A stretch of 64,000 nt of DNA from Amborella trichopoda (lineage: Eukaryota > Streptophyta > Magnoliopsida > Amborellales > Amborellaceae). A program made the translations under genes and the position numbers. Positions 1 through 11,533 of the stretch are shown one piece after another. The notes under the pieces were generated by a model that made no database searches, was not told the DNA's origin, and worked only from the letters and a program-made list of their open reading frames with translations. The first letter of the stretch is position 1. Every line of letters begins with the position of its first letter. Location of the stretch: the NCBI RefSeq assembly GCF_000471905.2, contig NW_006499603.1, positions 1,454,468 to 1,518,467 on the forward strand, read 5' to 3'.

Positions 1-2750
1 TTTAATTTAAAAAAACTCTTATTTTCATTTAAGAACTAGGAACAAATATGAAATTTTTATATTTGGCGATACGTAAGTAACCTAAGTAAAATGATGTAAA
101 TACTGATGCTTGTTCCAATTTCTGAGCTCGTAATAAGTATTTTAAAATTAAATACGTATCTTGGGTTTAGAACCTGGAACAAGAAAGGGTATTTAACTCA
201 TTTAGCATGTGCAATTTAAGTGCGTTAAATTTCAAAATTCCATCATTTTCTCTAGTTTCAAATTAGGAACGAAGAAAATTTGGGCATTTTTTAATAACGT
301 AGCTGAGGAAATACCCAAGATAAAAAATTGAAAAAATGGTAGCAACTTTGTTTGTGAATGAGTTAATTCATCTCTCTTATATACCTCAACAATTTTGAAA
401 ATACCTAAATTGGTCTTATTATGGGTTTGAAACATGAATAGCAAGGACATAATGGTAATTTGACTCACTTAAGTTAATTGCTAAATGATCTAAAATACTC
501 TTGCTTTTTTGAGCCTTCAAATCTTAAACTTGATTTTTAATAATAAAAAAAAACTCTTATTTATGTTTAAGAACTAGAAACAAACATGAAATTTTTGTAT
601 AAAGCTATACTTAAGTAGCCCAAGTAAAATGATATAAATACTCGTACTTGTTCCAATTTTTGAAGTCGTAATAAGTAGTTTCATTTTAAAATACTTATTT
701 TGGGTTTAGAATCTGAAACAAACAAGGGTATTTAGGTCATTTTACATGTGCAATTTAAGTGGGTTAAATTTCAAAATTCCCTCACTTCTTCTAGTTCCAA
801 ACTAGGAACAAATGAAATTTGGGCATTTTTTAATAAAGCACCGAGAAAATACCCAAAATATAAAATTTTAAAAAGGTAGCAACTGTATTTGTGAATAAGT
901 CAAATTGTCAATAATTTTGACGATACCAAAATTAGCTTTATTACGGGTTTAAAACATGAATAAGCAAGGACATAGTGATAATTTGACCTACTTAAGTTAT
1001 TTGAGCCAAATGATCTAAATACATTTATTTATTTGAGATTTCAAATCTAAAACTTGAATTTTTATAAAAAAAAAAAACTCTTATTTTTGTTTAAGAACTA
1101 GGAACAAACAAGAAATTTTTATATTTGGCCATATTTAATTAACCCCAGTAAAATGATGGAAATATTTATGCTTGTTTTAATTTCTAAAGTCGTAATAAGA
1201 ATTTTCATTTTAAAATATTTATCTTGGGTTTAGAGTTTGGAACAAACAAGGATATTTAGATCATTTTACATTTACAATTTAAATGGGTTAAATTTCAAAT
1301 TTCCCTCACTTCTTCGAATTCCAAACTAGGAAAAAAACAAAAGGCAATTTGAGCATTTTTTAATAAAGTAGCCAATGAAATACCCAATATACAAAATTTT
1401 AAAAAAGGTAGCAACTTTGTTTGTGAATAAGTTAAATCGTCTCTATTATATACCTCAACAATTTTGAAAATACCTTAATTAGCCTTATTATGGATTTGAA
1501 ACCTGAATAAGCAATGACATATTGGTAATTTGACCCACGTAAGTTATTTGAGTCAAATGATCTAAATACATTTTCTTTTTTGAGATTTCAAATCTAAAAC
1601 TTGATTTTTAATTAAAAAAAAAAACTCTTATTTTCATTTAAGAACTAGTAACAAACAAGAAATTTTTGAATTTGGCCATAATTAATTAACTCAAGTAAAA
1701 TTATGTAAATACTCGTTCTTGTTCCAATTTTTAAAGTCGTAATATGTATTTTCATTTTAAAATACTTATCTTGGGTTTAGAGCCTAGAACAAACAAAGGT
1801 ATTTAAGTAGGTTAAATTTCTAATTTCTCTCGCTTCCTCTGGTTTCAAAATAGGAAGAAAAGACAATTTGGGTATTTTTTAATAAAGTAGCTAAGGAAAT
1901 ACCCAAGATACCAAATTTTAAAGAAAATTAAATTTATTTAAAGGTGAGGCTCTAAACAATCAAATAAAAGCGCACCTCAAAAATTTATCAAAAGAGGTTG
2001 TTTCAATGCTATAAGCCCCTCAATCAAATCATCTCGACCTCAAGATATATGGATATAAGAAAAAAATGATTTCAAGCCTTGGAAATAATGCATCTTGTAA
2101 TGTATTATCTAAACCGTCAATTTTCAAAATTTTCAAGTGTTTATAGATCTACTTGATCTACACTCTTTTTTAATTTTAAAATTTTATAACTAGATATGAA
2201 AATAAATTTCATAAATTTTTAGACCATCACAAAGATTTTTCATACTAAAACAACACTTTTCGATACTATTTAAAGGAGAGCCTTACTTTGATTGATTAGG
2301 GCCTCCGCCATATACAAACCATACCCCATTTTAGAATAGTGAGATTTGTATAAGGTATTAACCTTAAACAATCACGATAAGGTACACCTTAAATCTCATT
2401 AAAATATGTATTTTCGATGCCAAAACTCTTATCATGGCTTAAAAATCTAATTTTATCTATAATGAAATTGAAAGTTCCTAAAATAGTGCAAATCTAGGTG
2501 ATTTATGAGCATTTGGAAACCTTGAAAATAGACGGTCTCGATAATATGTTACAAGACACTATTTTTAGGACTTGAAAATCACTTTTTCTTTCATATCCAA
2601 ATATATCTAGGTCAAGATAATATAGTGGGTAATTTTCTAGTGATGAAACAACCTTTTTCGATGTGTTTTTGAGGTGCACCTTACTTGTTAACACCTTATA
2701 TGAACATTTTCCATTTTAAATACGTGGCAACTTTGTTTGTCAATAAGTCT
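1..2750. repeat. Tandem satellite-like repeat, four units of ~525-547 bp
   Basis: The segment beginning with an A-run followed by ACTCTTATTT recurs with anchors at 15, 553, 1077 and 1624, so the spacing is 538, 524 and 547 bp. Each unit carries the same order of landmarks: AAGAACTAGGAACAAA, a stretch with CTTGTTCCAATT, CTTGGGTTTAGA, GGGCATTTTTTAATAA and GGTAGCAACTTTGTTTGTGAATAAG. The fourth unit is interrupted near 1936 by a MITE pair and its GCAACTTTGTTTGT landmark reappears near 2726, after which similarity fades. No coding capacity is evident. This is directly visible; a satellite or subtelomeric origin is inference. Confidence 0.85.
1941..2697. mobile_element. Head-to-head pair of MITEs (foldback) inside satellite unit 4
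   Basis: The left half (about 1941-2310) and the reverse complement of the right half (about 2340-2697) belong to the same MITE family. Both start with AAGGTG, then a GCACCTC box, then matching interiors such as GAGGTTGTTTCA on the left against AAGGTTGTTTCA on the right complement, and CATCTTGTAATGTATTATC against GTCTTGTAACATATTATC. The interiors also match the MITEs at 9510, 16978, 58824 and 61406. Satellite sequence resumes on the far side. No clear target-site duplication was found. The pair could fold into a hairpin several hundred bases long. Confidence 0.7.
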
Positions 2751-3263
2751 AAAATATTAACGATAAAATAGAAAATTGGTTTGCTTAAAAGTAAAATTAA
2801 TATGCCCTAGATGATAAGGGAAGCTTTCATTTTGATGCTCATGAATTTGAAAGATAAGTCTGAAATTGTTCTCAGTAGTTTGTCATATAGATGCATTAAA
2901 GCATGAGGTGGGTCCAAAAAAGCTTGACTCAACCGGGGCCTGGTCCAGCTCTAGCCTAGTGCCATTCACATTGGATTGGATCCCGTCGCTAGTAAAAGGA
3001 CACATGCTTTGCACATGTGACAATAGAGCATAATGCATATAATGTAAAATGGAAATTTTCAATTCCAAAAAAAAAAACAGAGACTATGACGTAATGAGTA
3101 TTAAACTTCATGGTATCTTAAATAAAATAAACTTGCATGGTAACGTGATGAGAAATCAATATACTTCATCTACTTATGGGGCCATTGATAATATACAACA
3201 ATAGTGATAGAATTCGATATGAATACATTTAAAGGAATTTAGAAGTGTCTCTAATAAGTGATA
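2751..3263. other. Intergenic sequence, nothing recognised
   Basis: Between the satellite block and the LINE tail I see no open frame with recognisable residues, no terminal repeats and no RNA gene. A short GC-richer stretch at 2905-3010 stands out from the AT-rich surroundings but has no identifiable motif. Confidence 0.5.
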
Positions 3264-3505
3264 AGATGAGGCAAAGTAGACTTAGGTGGGCTAATCATAT
3301 CCAAAATCAACCTAGAACAACACCTCTTAGGAGGGGCGATTTAGTTGAAATGGAAGGCTCTAAAATGGCACGAGGAAGGGCTAAAAAGACATAGATGGAA
3401 GCAGTGAGAAGAGATATAGTGATTTGACTGAGAGTATGACCATTGATACAACAGAGTGGTGAAGTAAGATTTATGTAACCGACCCCAAATAGTTGGGATA
3501 ATGCT
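3264..3505 (+). pseudogene. LINE (non-LTR retrotransposon) C-terminal tail remnant
   Basis: The frame starting at 3264 reads MRQSRLRWANHIQNQP, then RRGDLVEMEG, then ARGRAKKT, a stop, MEAVRRD and later a PTPNSWDN-like end. This order matches the C-terminus of plant L1-type LINE polyproteins, where an R-L-R-W-x-x-H-(V/I) block is followed by a basic G-R-G-R-x-K-K-T-W motif, an (E/K)-x-V-x-x-D helix and a final ADPN-x-x-G-L stretch. The Trp of the K-K-T-W motif is a TAG stop, and further TGA and TAA codons follow, so it is dead. Nothing upstream resembles the endonuclease or reverse transcriptase, so it is a 5'-truncated copy, the usual product of LINE insertion. Identification rests on recalled family motifs. 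Confidence 0.75.
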
Positions 3506-4404
3506 CAGATGACGGTGGTGATGAATATAAAATGTATTAAAACTAAGAGTAAATTACTCCGATATGCTCCAATTTTCCATTACTATATAAATCCCCTCTT
3601 TCACAATTTTCATTCATACTCAAAAGCTCCATTTTTGCTTTTTTGTTCCAAATTATTCTTTTTTCAAGCTTTCAAGATAAAAAATAGCCATGTTATGTAT
3701 CTCAAGTGTTTTCATATTTTCAAAATTCAAAAATACAAATTTAAGCTTCCAATTAATTTTTTGGATTTTCAATATCCAAATAATAGCGGTATTCAATATT
3801 TAGTTGTGTTTATATTTTTTTTGGATTTTTGGAATCTGAATATAAAAAATTTAAGGTTTTGTGGCTAATTTTAGGAATTTACTAGTCTGAAAATTTTAAG
3901 GCTGTTCTATGACAAAATATTTGACTAGGTTATAGTAAAAAAGGGAAAAGGTTATTTTTTTAAATATATTAAATGTATTCTATGGCAATAAAAATCAAAG
4001 CAAGATATCCTAAGTTCATCATTCAGTCTCTTAACTGCCCTGACCTAGCCAAGCCGAAGTTGACCTGACCTAGCCGATTTTGCAGCCCCACATGGTATAC
4101 AAGGCCTTATACTGGAAGGGTACATACATTAGAGGCTCATAGCTTTTTCTTTTATTTTTTTTGTCTTTTTTAGTACTTCACTAGTAGAATCAAACTTGAG
4201 AGAGTTGTTAATGGAATACTACTAACTTAAGCCCAAGATCGATTCCTAATAAATTGTGCTTAGGTGATTGCAACTCTGTTGATTTTAAAATTGGGGTTAC
4301 AAAAAGTTCTTAGCATCACGTGAATAGTGGTCCATAGCATTAAAATGTTTCCCACTTTCCAGTTTTTGTCATTTTATTGTAGTAAAATTATCAAAAATAC
4401 CCCT
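3506..4404. other. AT-rich intergenic sequence, nothing recognised
   Basis: A 119-codon open frame lies at 3509-3868, but it is made of Phe, Leu, Ile and Lys codons expected from AT-rich DNA, has no family motif and directly follows the LINE remnant. I do not regard it as a gene. A short GC-richer stretch at 4035-4110 contains a repeated GACCTAGCC motif of no known meaning. Confidence 0.45.
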
Positions 4405-4945
4405 TTTTTAGGTTAATACAAATAAACTTCAAATTTTCTAAAACCTCATCCATAGCCCTTTTCACCACATTTTACATTTTTTTACTAAAATTCCTTCAAA
4501 GAAATATTAGGTCCATGAAGGCATCACCGTTAACCAAGATCCATGATGGTTGTGGAGCATTCAAACACTATTGGCATGGAGCTGAAGTCATCACGGTTCT
4601 ACTGGAACCGTGATGATGGGGTAGCATTAGAACCATCACGGTACTTAAATAACTGCGGTGAACACCTTGACTATCACAGATCTCGCAACAACGTCAAGGT
4701 TTAATTAAAACCATGATAGTTAAACAAACCATCACGGTGCTTTAAGTGCCGTGATGCTTCAAACACAATTCTAGCTACAAAGTCACTTAGAACCGCAATG
4801 ACCATCATGGTTCTAGGTTAATAGTGATGCATTTATAGACCTAAGACAATCTTAAAAGGTATTTTTGTCAAAAAAAAGAAGAAACAATGGTGAAAACTGG
4901 TATGAATAAAGTTTTGAAAAATTTAGACGTTTATTTTTAAACAAA
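4405..4945. mobile_element. MITE with ~115-bp terminal inverted repeats and palindromic core
   Basis: The left arm (about 4411-4528) and the reverse complement of the right arm (about 4828-4945) align over more than 110 bp. They share AAATAAAC, AAATTTT, TTTTCACCA, a T-run and TTAGGTC ending at GCATCAC. The core between them repeats the word ATCACGG and its complement CCGTGAT many times. It includes a perfect 11-bp stem, CATCACGGTTC at 4589-4599 with GAACCGTGATG at 4605-4615, around a 5-nt loop. There is no coding capacity. Superfamily is unclear; the sub-terminal repeats in both orientations recall CACTA elements, but the termini do not read CACTA. Confidence 0.7.
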
Positions 4946-4979
4946 TATCCCTTTTATACTCATTCCCATGCCAAGGGCG

Positions 4980-5330
4980 GGTCCGTCTCTCTCTCTCTCC
5001 CTTTCTCTTTATCTCTCACTCTCTCTCCCCCTCTCTATCACAGGCCCACGCTTGACCTGCCTTCTCTCTCCCTCACACTCTCTCATGCACGGACTCACGG
5101 CGGGTGCTTGACGTTTTGTTTTCTCTCTCTTCTATTTTCTCCCATATCTCTCTTCCACCTACTCGGACCCGCAGTGGGTCCAAGTTCCCATTTACCTCCC
5201 TCACTCTTTTCTCTTATCTACTATCTCTTCCTTACTCTCTCTTTATCTCTCATTTCATCACCTCTTCCCCCATTTCTCACTCTCTCTCTTCTCTCACTCT
5301 TCTCTCGTATTCGATCATTCAAGCTGGGGT
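4980..5330. repeat. CT-rich low-complexity tract
   Basis: This stretch is almost entirely TCTC and CCCTCTCT runs on the plus strand with short GC-rich islands, for example near 5040-5060 and 5160-5175. Overlapping open frames here are Ser/Leu/Pro-rich artefacts of the composition. Confidence 0.75.
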
Positions 5331-6156
5331 CCTCTTGAGACAGCTTCCTTATGGAGTTTTTAAACTCTCAGACTACTTTAACCACCAGGTTACATAGTAT
5401 TTGGGTTGTGAGAGATGTCTATTTCTTTTTATTTTCTCTTCTCTGGGTTACTTTAAGGAGGCTTGTTGGGTTAGTAACATAGTCCCTGGCTATGTTCTGC
5501 GACTCCACTTCCCGAACCCTTCAGGTACGAAAGCTTCGAGCCTAGTACCTTCTTTTGTGCCCGATAGTACCTATTGGGAGAGATTACGCCATGAGGCTGC
5601 TGACTATGCCGGGAGACTGCTCAATTCTTGGGTCATTCTCTCTCTTCTTCTATCTCATTTTCTTTGTCTTCTCCTCCTTTCCAAACTAAAACCTCTATCA
5701 ATCCACCTTCATTCTTCTCTTTCTTCTCTATCACTCTAACCTTAAAAGTAGAAACCTATCCCACACATACAGTAAAAGGAGGTTGCCAAAGGCAAATTGT
5801 ACTAGAGATCTTTAGTGAGAGTCCGAGTGAGACTTATTTATTTATTTATTTATTTTTAGTTTTTCTTATTGAATATTGGTCGGGTTTAGATTTACCATCA
5901 CTCGGGTTCCCTCGGGGACCTGGGCTCCATGAAGCCCCTTTCGAACAACCACTAACCCGCGTGCGTGTGCGCTCGCCTGCAGATAAATGTCCAACGGTGA
6001 CAGGATTTAAAGTAGTAAATAGGTGGACTCGAACACCTACCTTACCGGTCGAATTTATGTGACGCGTCCGAGCCTTAGCCTACTTAGATAAATACGAAAG
6101 CCCTCTAGTTGTCCAGTAGCGTGATTTGATTCGAGCCCCTTAAGAATCGATATTAA
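5331..6156. other. Unrecognised segment truncating the P450 intron copy A
   Basis: This GC-richer block lies between the CT tract and the point (about 6157) where similarity to the P450 introns begins, so it or its insertion removed the rest of intron copy A. It contains a TTTA run near 5836-5855 and a B-box-like TTCGAGTCC on the minus strand near 6027. I see no LTR pair, TIR or protein motif. It may be a piece of a larger element extending left, but nothing in the window proves this. Confidence 0.35.
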
Positions 6157-9100
6157 TTAGATACTATCTCAATAGACAAGTTAATTACGCAAAAGAAAAA
6201 AGGACAATAGGCAGTAGAAGTAATAAACTTAAACATCACTAATCAAATGAAAATTATATATAAAATTACAGTTATACATAAAAGTAAATATTAGCTTACC
6301 AATTAAACAAAGTTACAAGTAAAATATTTAATAATTCCAGAAACTACCAAAAGTTAACTAATTCTAACAGTTTAGTTTCATTCAATTGGAGTACCTGCAA
6401 AGCAAGTGCCATTAGATTTCGCATAATAAGTTGGAAATAGCTGCTTCACTCCCAATGATGTATAACCTCAGTAACTTTTGAAGATTTATTTTATTACTAC
6501 GACATGAAGACAAACAGTTTTATGTTAAATTATAAAGGGGTGATAATTCCATGCGAACCCATCTTATATACTATTAGCGAGTATAATATGCTCCTTCTAG
6601 AGCATACTGTACGGTTACTCCCTCGGATATAAGCCGTAATAAAGAAGATCTTTTTAATCCAAAATTTTGGAAAAAACCTAAAAATAATTACTTGATTATA
6701 TTCAAAAGAAAAAATTTGTATTTTCAGCTTTCCGACAATTAGATCTCGCCATTCAAAAATTAGATGATTTCTATTCAATCTCAAGGAGTTAATTTTTTTA
6801 AGTCCATGGAGAATGCAACTGGGTTTTCTTCTCACCTTTTTTTTTTTTTTTTTTTGGGCATGATACATGGTTTGAAGAGGTCACATCCCCAAAATTTGAG
6901 TCCTAAAAAACTTTTTAGATTAGGTTTTACCAGAAGGAGTAAAGATAGGATGCTCCCTTGGGAACATGAAAGCTTTTGATATATGTACGAGACGGGTAAC
7001 GTTGACCATAGTTAGCAAGTCAAGAAAAACGCAATGTATTGGCTCAAAAAATCGGAGTGGAAAAATAAGATATTTTAAAATTTTAAAATTATAAAAAAAA
7101 TATAAAAGAATCATAGATAAACTCAATATTTGGGGATCAAAAAATTAAATATTAAAAAAAAAAAGTTTTCTATGTGACCCCACCAACATATAAATTGTGT
7201 GACCCAATTTATCTTATGTTTGATAGGAATGGATAGCTAGGATTGTTCATGTTACAATATCACGTAAAAACTTCATTCGATTTTTTATTTTTTTCTACAA
7301 AACCTTTTTGTGTAAAATTTGGGACATCCCATCTTCATATTGGGGATCACCAAGAAAAAAAAAAAGTTATCGTGAAAAAACAATTACAAAAATCCCTCCA
7401 AAAATTTAAGGGGTATTCTAGTAAATTTTCATCCATAGAAATATTTGTTATTATTTTCATCATGTGCACCATGTAACATGTATGGATACCCTAAATATCA
7501 CTGCAAAATGATTTATAGAATAAAGAATAAAAATAAGATACGTTGGATCAAGATCTGATGCTTAAGAGCTAACCTATGATATTGTGACTCAAACCATGCC
7601 AGCAATCTACTCAGATCTGATGGCTAAGAGAAGGGGTCACATAAACATTATCTGCTTGTGGGGTCCATGTAAAGATTTTCTCAAAACATAACGGTATTCA
7701 CCTTTTAAAAGAAATAGTTTTTAATAATTGTTTTGAAAGTAAAAGTTTCAAATTTAATTTAATTTTTTTTTAAAAAGGGATGACGGTGCACCCCATCTGA
7801 ATACCACCACCAACCAAAAGTTTGTAGGCCCTAGCCACTTTTCAAAAATTTCTTTAAAATGTGTTAACTTTTCTATTTTTGGTACCGTTTTTGGGAAAAA
7901 CCAATACAACACGTTTATAATTTTTTCATTAATAAGTCATTTTTTTCCTGATTCTTTTGAAAAGATCGCAGCTTTAAAAATTGGATAATAAAACTCTGAA
8001 TTTTTTAAATATCACGTATAAGTGATTTGCTAACTATTTTCAGAAATTGTAATTTTAAATCCTTAAACATACCTTTTTACAAAAAATAAATTAGAGTTTT
8101 TTCTCAAACGTTTGAAACTGTGCTATTTTTCAAAACATTGGAAAAAAAACGTGGCTAATTATGCAAAACGATATGAACGTGTTTTCTTGATTTTTTTAAA
8201 AAAAAGGCGAAAAAAGTGGAGAAATTTTGGTTTTTATGGGTAACTAAAGTGGTATATGGGTGGGGATTTGGGCCATTACGTTTTGGCAAGAATGGAATCA
8301 AAGACCTCATTATGGGACTAGGCAATACTGCCGTTAAAACCCCAAGTAGAAAAGTTAACATATTAAATTTTTTTTTTTTGAAAGGTAGGTAGGGCCTACA
8401 AACTTTTGATTCGTAAATATATTCAGATAGGATGCACGGTCACCCTTTCTTTAAAAAAATTTAAAATTTTAAACTTTTACTTTGAAAAAAATATTTAAAA
8501 TTATTTATTTAGAAAGGTGAATACTGTGCCTTCTTAAAGAAAGCTTAACATGGACTTGCAAATAAAGCATGGTGACCCTTGCTCACAGCCGTTAGATCTA
8601 AGTAGATGGTTAGGAGGGTTTGAATCACAATGTTACAGGTTAGCTCTCAAGCATCATACCTTGATCTGATGGCTCATAGTGTTTTATTTTTAATTGTTAT
8701 TTTATTTATCATTTTGCAATGAAATCAAGGCTTACATATAGGGGCACACATGATCATAAAAAAACCAAAAAAATATTTCTCTTGAACGAAATTTACCCCA
8801 ATAACCCTTGAAAGTTTGGGGCAATTTTGGTCCCTTTTTGCACAAGAATGTTTTTTTTTTTTTCTTCTAGAATCTTCATAATATGAAGATGGCATGCCCC
8901 AATTCCACTCAAAAAGGTTTTGTAGACTAAAAATAAAAAATCGAATAATATTTTTACATGACATTATGACATGAAAAATCCTAGCTATCCATTCAAATCA
9001 AACAACTGATAAATGGGGTGTGGGTGGGTCACATTGAAAGCTTTCCTCTTTTTTAACATTAATTTTTAGATCCCCAATAGGTTTATCCATGTAAATGTGT

Positions 9101-9509
9101 TTGCTTTTTTACAATTTTAAATTTTAAATTTTAAATTTTTTAGAATAACTGATGTTTTCACTCCATTCTTTTAGTCTGATCTGATATATTTATGCTATTT
9201 TTATATACAATATTTTATTCGATCTATATTTTTACATCCGATTTTTTTGACCAAAATCGATTTAATTTTGTGAGCTGATATGATCTTTCCCAACATGCTA
9301 GCTTTTGTTAAAAACATTGACTCACGCAAAAATCTCTCGCTAAACTCTATTGAGAGTCCAATTTAAAATAAGAATTCCTACAGAAGTAGGAATGCCTTTT
9401 GATTCTCGAAACACCAGTATAAAGTAGATGTCAAATGCTGGAGAGAAATTGAAAAGTAAATAAAATTAAAAGAACAAAATGTTAGATAATTTAAAAGAAA
9501 AAATTATAC

Positions 9510-9855
9510 AAGGTTGATACCGTAAAATGTAAAATTAAGGTGCACCTCTAAAATCTTTGAAAAAAAGTTATTTTGAAGTTCGAAAAACATATAATTTATC
9601 AACATTGAGATATATAGGTACGAAGAAAAAAGAGACTTCAAGACCTAGAACTAGTACATCTTGCAACGCATTATTTGGACAGTCCATTTTCAAGATTTTC
9701 ATGCATTTATAGATTTGCTTGATTTGAATTGTTGTTTAATTTTAAAAACTTATATATAAAAATGGATTTATGCATCATCATAAGAATTTTAGACACCAAT
9801 ACGGTATGACAAACTTTAGGGTGTACCTTAATTTGATTGTTTAAGTTCTAACCTT
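9510..9855. mobile_element. AAGGTT-family MITE, copy in intron A
   Basis: The ends AAGGTTGATACCG and, as reverse complement, AAGGTTAGAACTTAAAC form a degenerate TIR of about 40 bp that includes TTAAGGTGCACCTCTAAA against TTAAGGTACACCCTAAAG. The same element occupies the equivalent place in introns B and C, so it inserted before the P450 duplications. No coding capacity. Confidence 0.65.
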
Positions 9856-10129
9856 ATGCAAAGCACACCTTAAGAACTAAAATTTAAAAAACATTTCCCA
9901 CCATAAAAAATTCCCTCTGAAATAAGAGTTAAAGGAAACTTAGTAAAACATTAGTTTCGTAAAAATTAGATTTCATCTCAAGGCCACGATCATTTAAGTA
10001 CCATTACCCTATTATAGCCAATGTGGGAAACCACGACTCAGGGACCGAACCTTGCCATTGGCCAGGCCGAGTCCGAGTAATCCAGCCCATACTGCGCAGG
10101 TCAAGAGAGAAAGTTGGGGCCTTATCGCA

Positions 10130-10430
10130 GGGCCCAGCCCAAAGAGAGAGAGCCCTGGGGGGTGCAGCCCAATGCCTTGCCATAGAGTGAGAGAGAGAGA
10201 AAGGCAGAGAGAGAGAGAGAGGAAGGGAAGGGCCCCTGCCCACAGAGAGATGGAGAAAGAAAGGTAGGGGCCTTATCGCAGAGCCCCTGCCCTGGAGAGA
10301 GGAAGGGAAGGGGCCCTGCCCCGAAAAGAGAGAGAGAAGGATAGGGGCCTGTCTGCCGAGAGAGAGAGAGACAAGGGCAGGGAGAGAGAAAGGGGAGAGG
10401 GAGGGAGAGACTCACTTCAGATTTGAGAGA
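10130..10430. repeat. GA-rich tract with GGGGCCCTGCC blocks (intron A)
   Basis: GAGAGA runs alternate with AGGGAAGGGGCCCTGCC and GGGGCCTTATCGCAG words. The counterpart in intron B is 17600-17960 and in intron C 62000-62350. On the sense strand of the P450 this is a pyrimidine-rich stretch close to the donor end of the intron. Long open frames on both strands here are composition artefacts. Confidence 0.7.
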
Positions 10431-10534
10431 GTGATGAGATTGAGAGTTTGAGCAAGCTGATCGGCCGAGTAGCTAGAATTCGGCCGGGTTAACGAACACT
10501 CATTAAACCACCTGAATAGGATGCCTCCTTGGGG

Positions 10535-11533
10535 TGGGGATTATATTTCACCAGAGTAAAACCATTTCCTATGGAAAAGGTTTCCGTAGACTTTACACAT
10601 GAACCAAAGCAGTATGTTTCCCTTTTCCATAGACTTTACACATGAACCAAACATGTTCAGCAGTATGTTTCTTATGTAACCTGTTTCATGATACAAGTTT
10701 TCATACGAACGGAACGAACCTTTAGTATCGATAAATAACAATAGACAACGAAGATATGTTGTTATCTGCTTCCAAGTTTGCCTTTAAAGTAGGGACAATG
10801 GATGATAAGCATGAATACCCAATTTTATACCAAGATTAGCAAATATGGCTTATTAACTATTCAATTAAGATATAAATACGAGTTGGTGAAGGCATCGCTA
10901 CCCAGAGAAATAGACGTGCTACCCAGAGAAATAGACATGTTGGGCCCCCTAAAAAATTTCTATTTAAAAAATGCCACAATAATGCTGATATGGATGCAAT
11001 AAACCTCTATACCCTTGGTGCAAGGATGTCACAATAAAAAAATATAAAATAAAACTATGTGCCTTTAGTGCAAGGATATCACGATCACCTTAGTTGTTGG
11101 ATGTGAAATTGGACTACGCAAGATAATGCTATTGATATAGCCCAAAGTCCAAAGTAAAATTTTTGACATATATGACGCCTTCAAGTTGTCAGATTTAACG
11201 ATTTAACAATTAGGTGGACTGTAATCACTTTGCGTGACTGTTAAACTTTCCTATAATATATATTTCGCTTCAGTTACCTAGAGATTCCAGCATTTTTATT
11301 CACTGCACAAATCTTAACGATCTACGCTGAAGAAACGGTGGAGAAAAGAAATGCTCAAACTCATTCCATGATATTACAATGAAAAACATTGGGATTGGGG
11401 TTCTTATGAGCCACAACACAATTTCCATGAAAAACATCCAAATCTAACCACGCATAATATAATTAAAAACATCAATCCTTCTGAAAATCATCTTTTTCAC
11501 TCCTCTTCCAAACCATCTGGAAACTCTATTCTG
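10535..11533 (-). other. 3' flank and probable 3' UTR of P450 copy B
   Basis: This is colinear with the sequence left of P450 C (54062-55731), so it is the downstream flank of the gene. A minus-strand AATAAA polyadenylation-type signal lies at 11300-11295, about 235 bases after the stop codon, and is conserved in copy C at 55499-55494. Copy-specific small duplications are visible: TAGACTTTACACATGAACC occurs twice near 10587 and 10629, and GCTACCCAGAGAAATAGAC twice near 10898 and 10917. Confidence 0.6.

Larger units (their letters stand above)
6157..10534 (-). repeat. P450 intron fragment, copy A
   Basis: From TTAGATACTATCTCAATA onward this stretch is colinear with the introns of P450 copies B (from about 12640) and C (from about 56858). 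It ends in the same GA-rich block and CGGCCGAGTAGCTxGAATTCGGCC segment seen at 17990 and 62400. It stops at CCTCCTTGGGG, about 230 bp short of the exon 1 donor. There it joins directly to TGGGGATTATATTTCAC, which is 3'-flanking sequence of a P450 gene. No exon belongs to this copy. It lacks the MULE-like MITE present in B and C, showing the empty site near 9110-9145. It is therefore an orphan intron left by unequal exchange or deletion in a tandem P450 cluster. Confidence 0.8.

Noticed and set aside
3509..3868. 119-codon frame after the LINE remnant
   Set aside because: AT-rich composition explains it (Phe, Leu, Ile, Lys), with no motif and no similarity to LINE proteins.
4980..5330. Promoter-type pyrimidine patch
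   Set aside because: Plant 5' leaders can be CT-rich, but no gene follows on the plus strand and the tract is simple repeat.
5104..5740. Overlapping plus-strand open frames rich in Ser, Leu and Pro
   Set aside because: They follow CT-rich low-complexity DNA; codon content mirrors base composition and no motif is present.
6010..6110. tRNA- or SINE-like B-box (minus strand GTGTTCGAGTCCACC with an A-box-like TAGGCTAAGGC)
   Set aside because: The T-arm has an 8-nt loop or a mismatched stem, no anticodon or acceptor arm could be drawn, and there is no poly-A tail or target duplication.
10004..10415. Open frames on both strands in the GA-rich block, with counterparts at 17500 and 62000
   Set aside because: Same composition artefact in all three intron copies; not conserved in frame.
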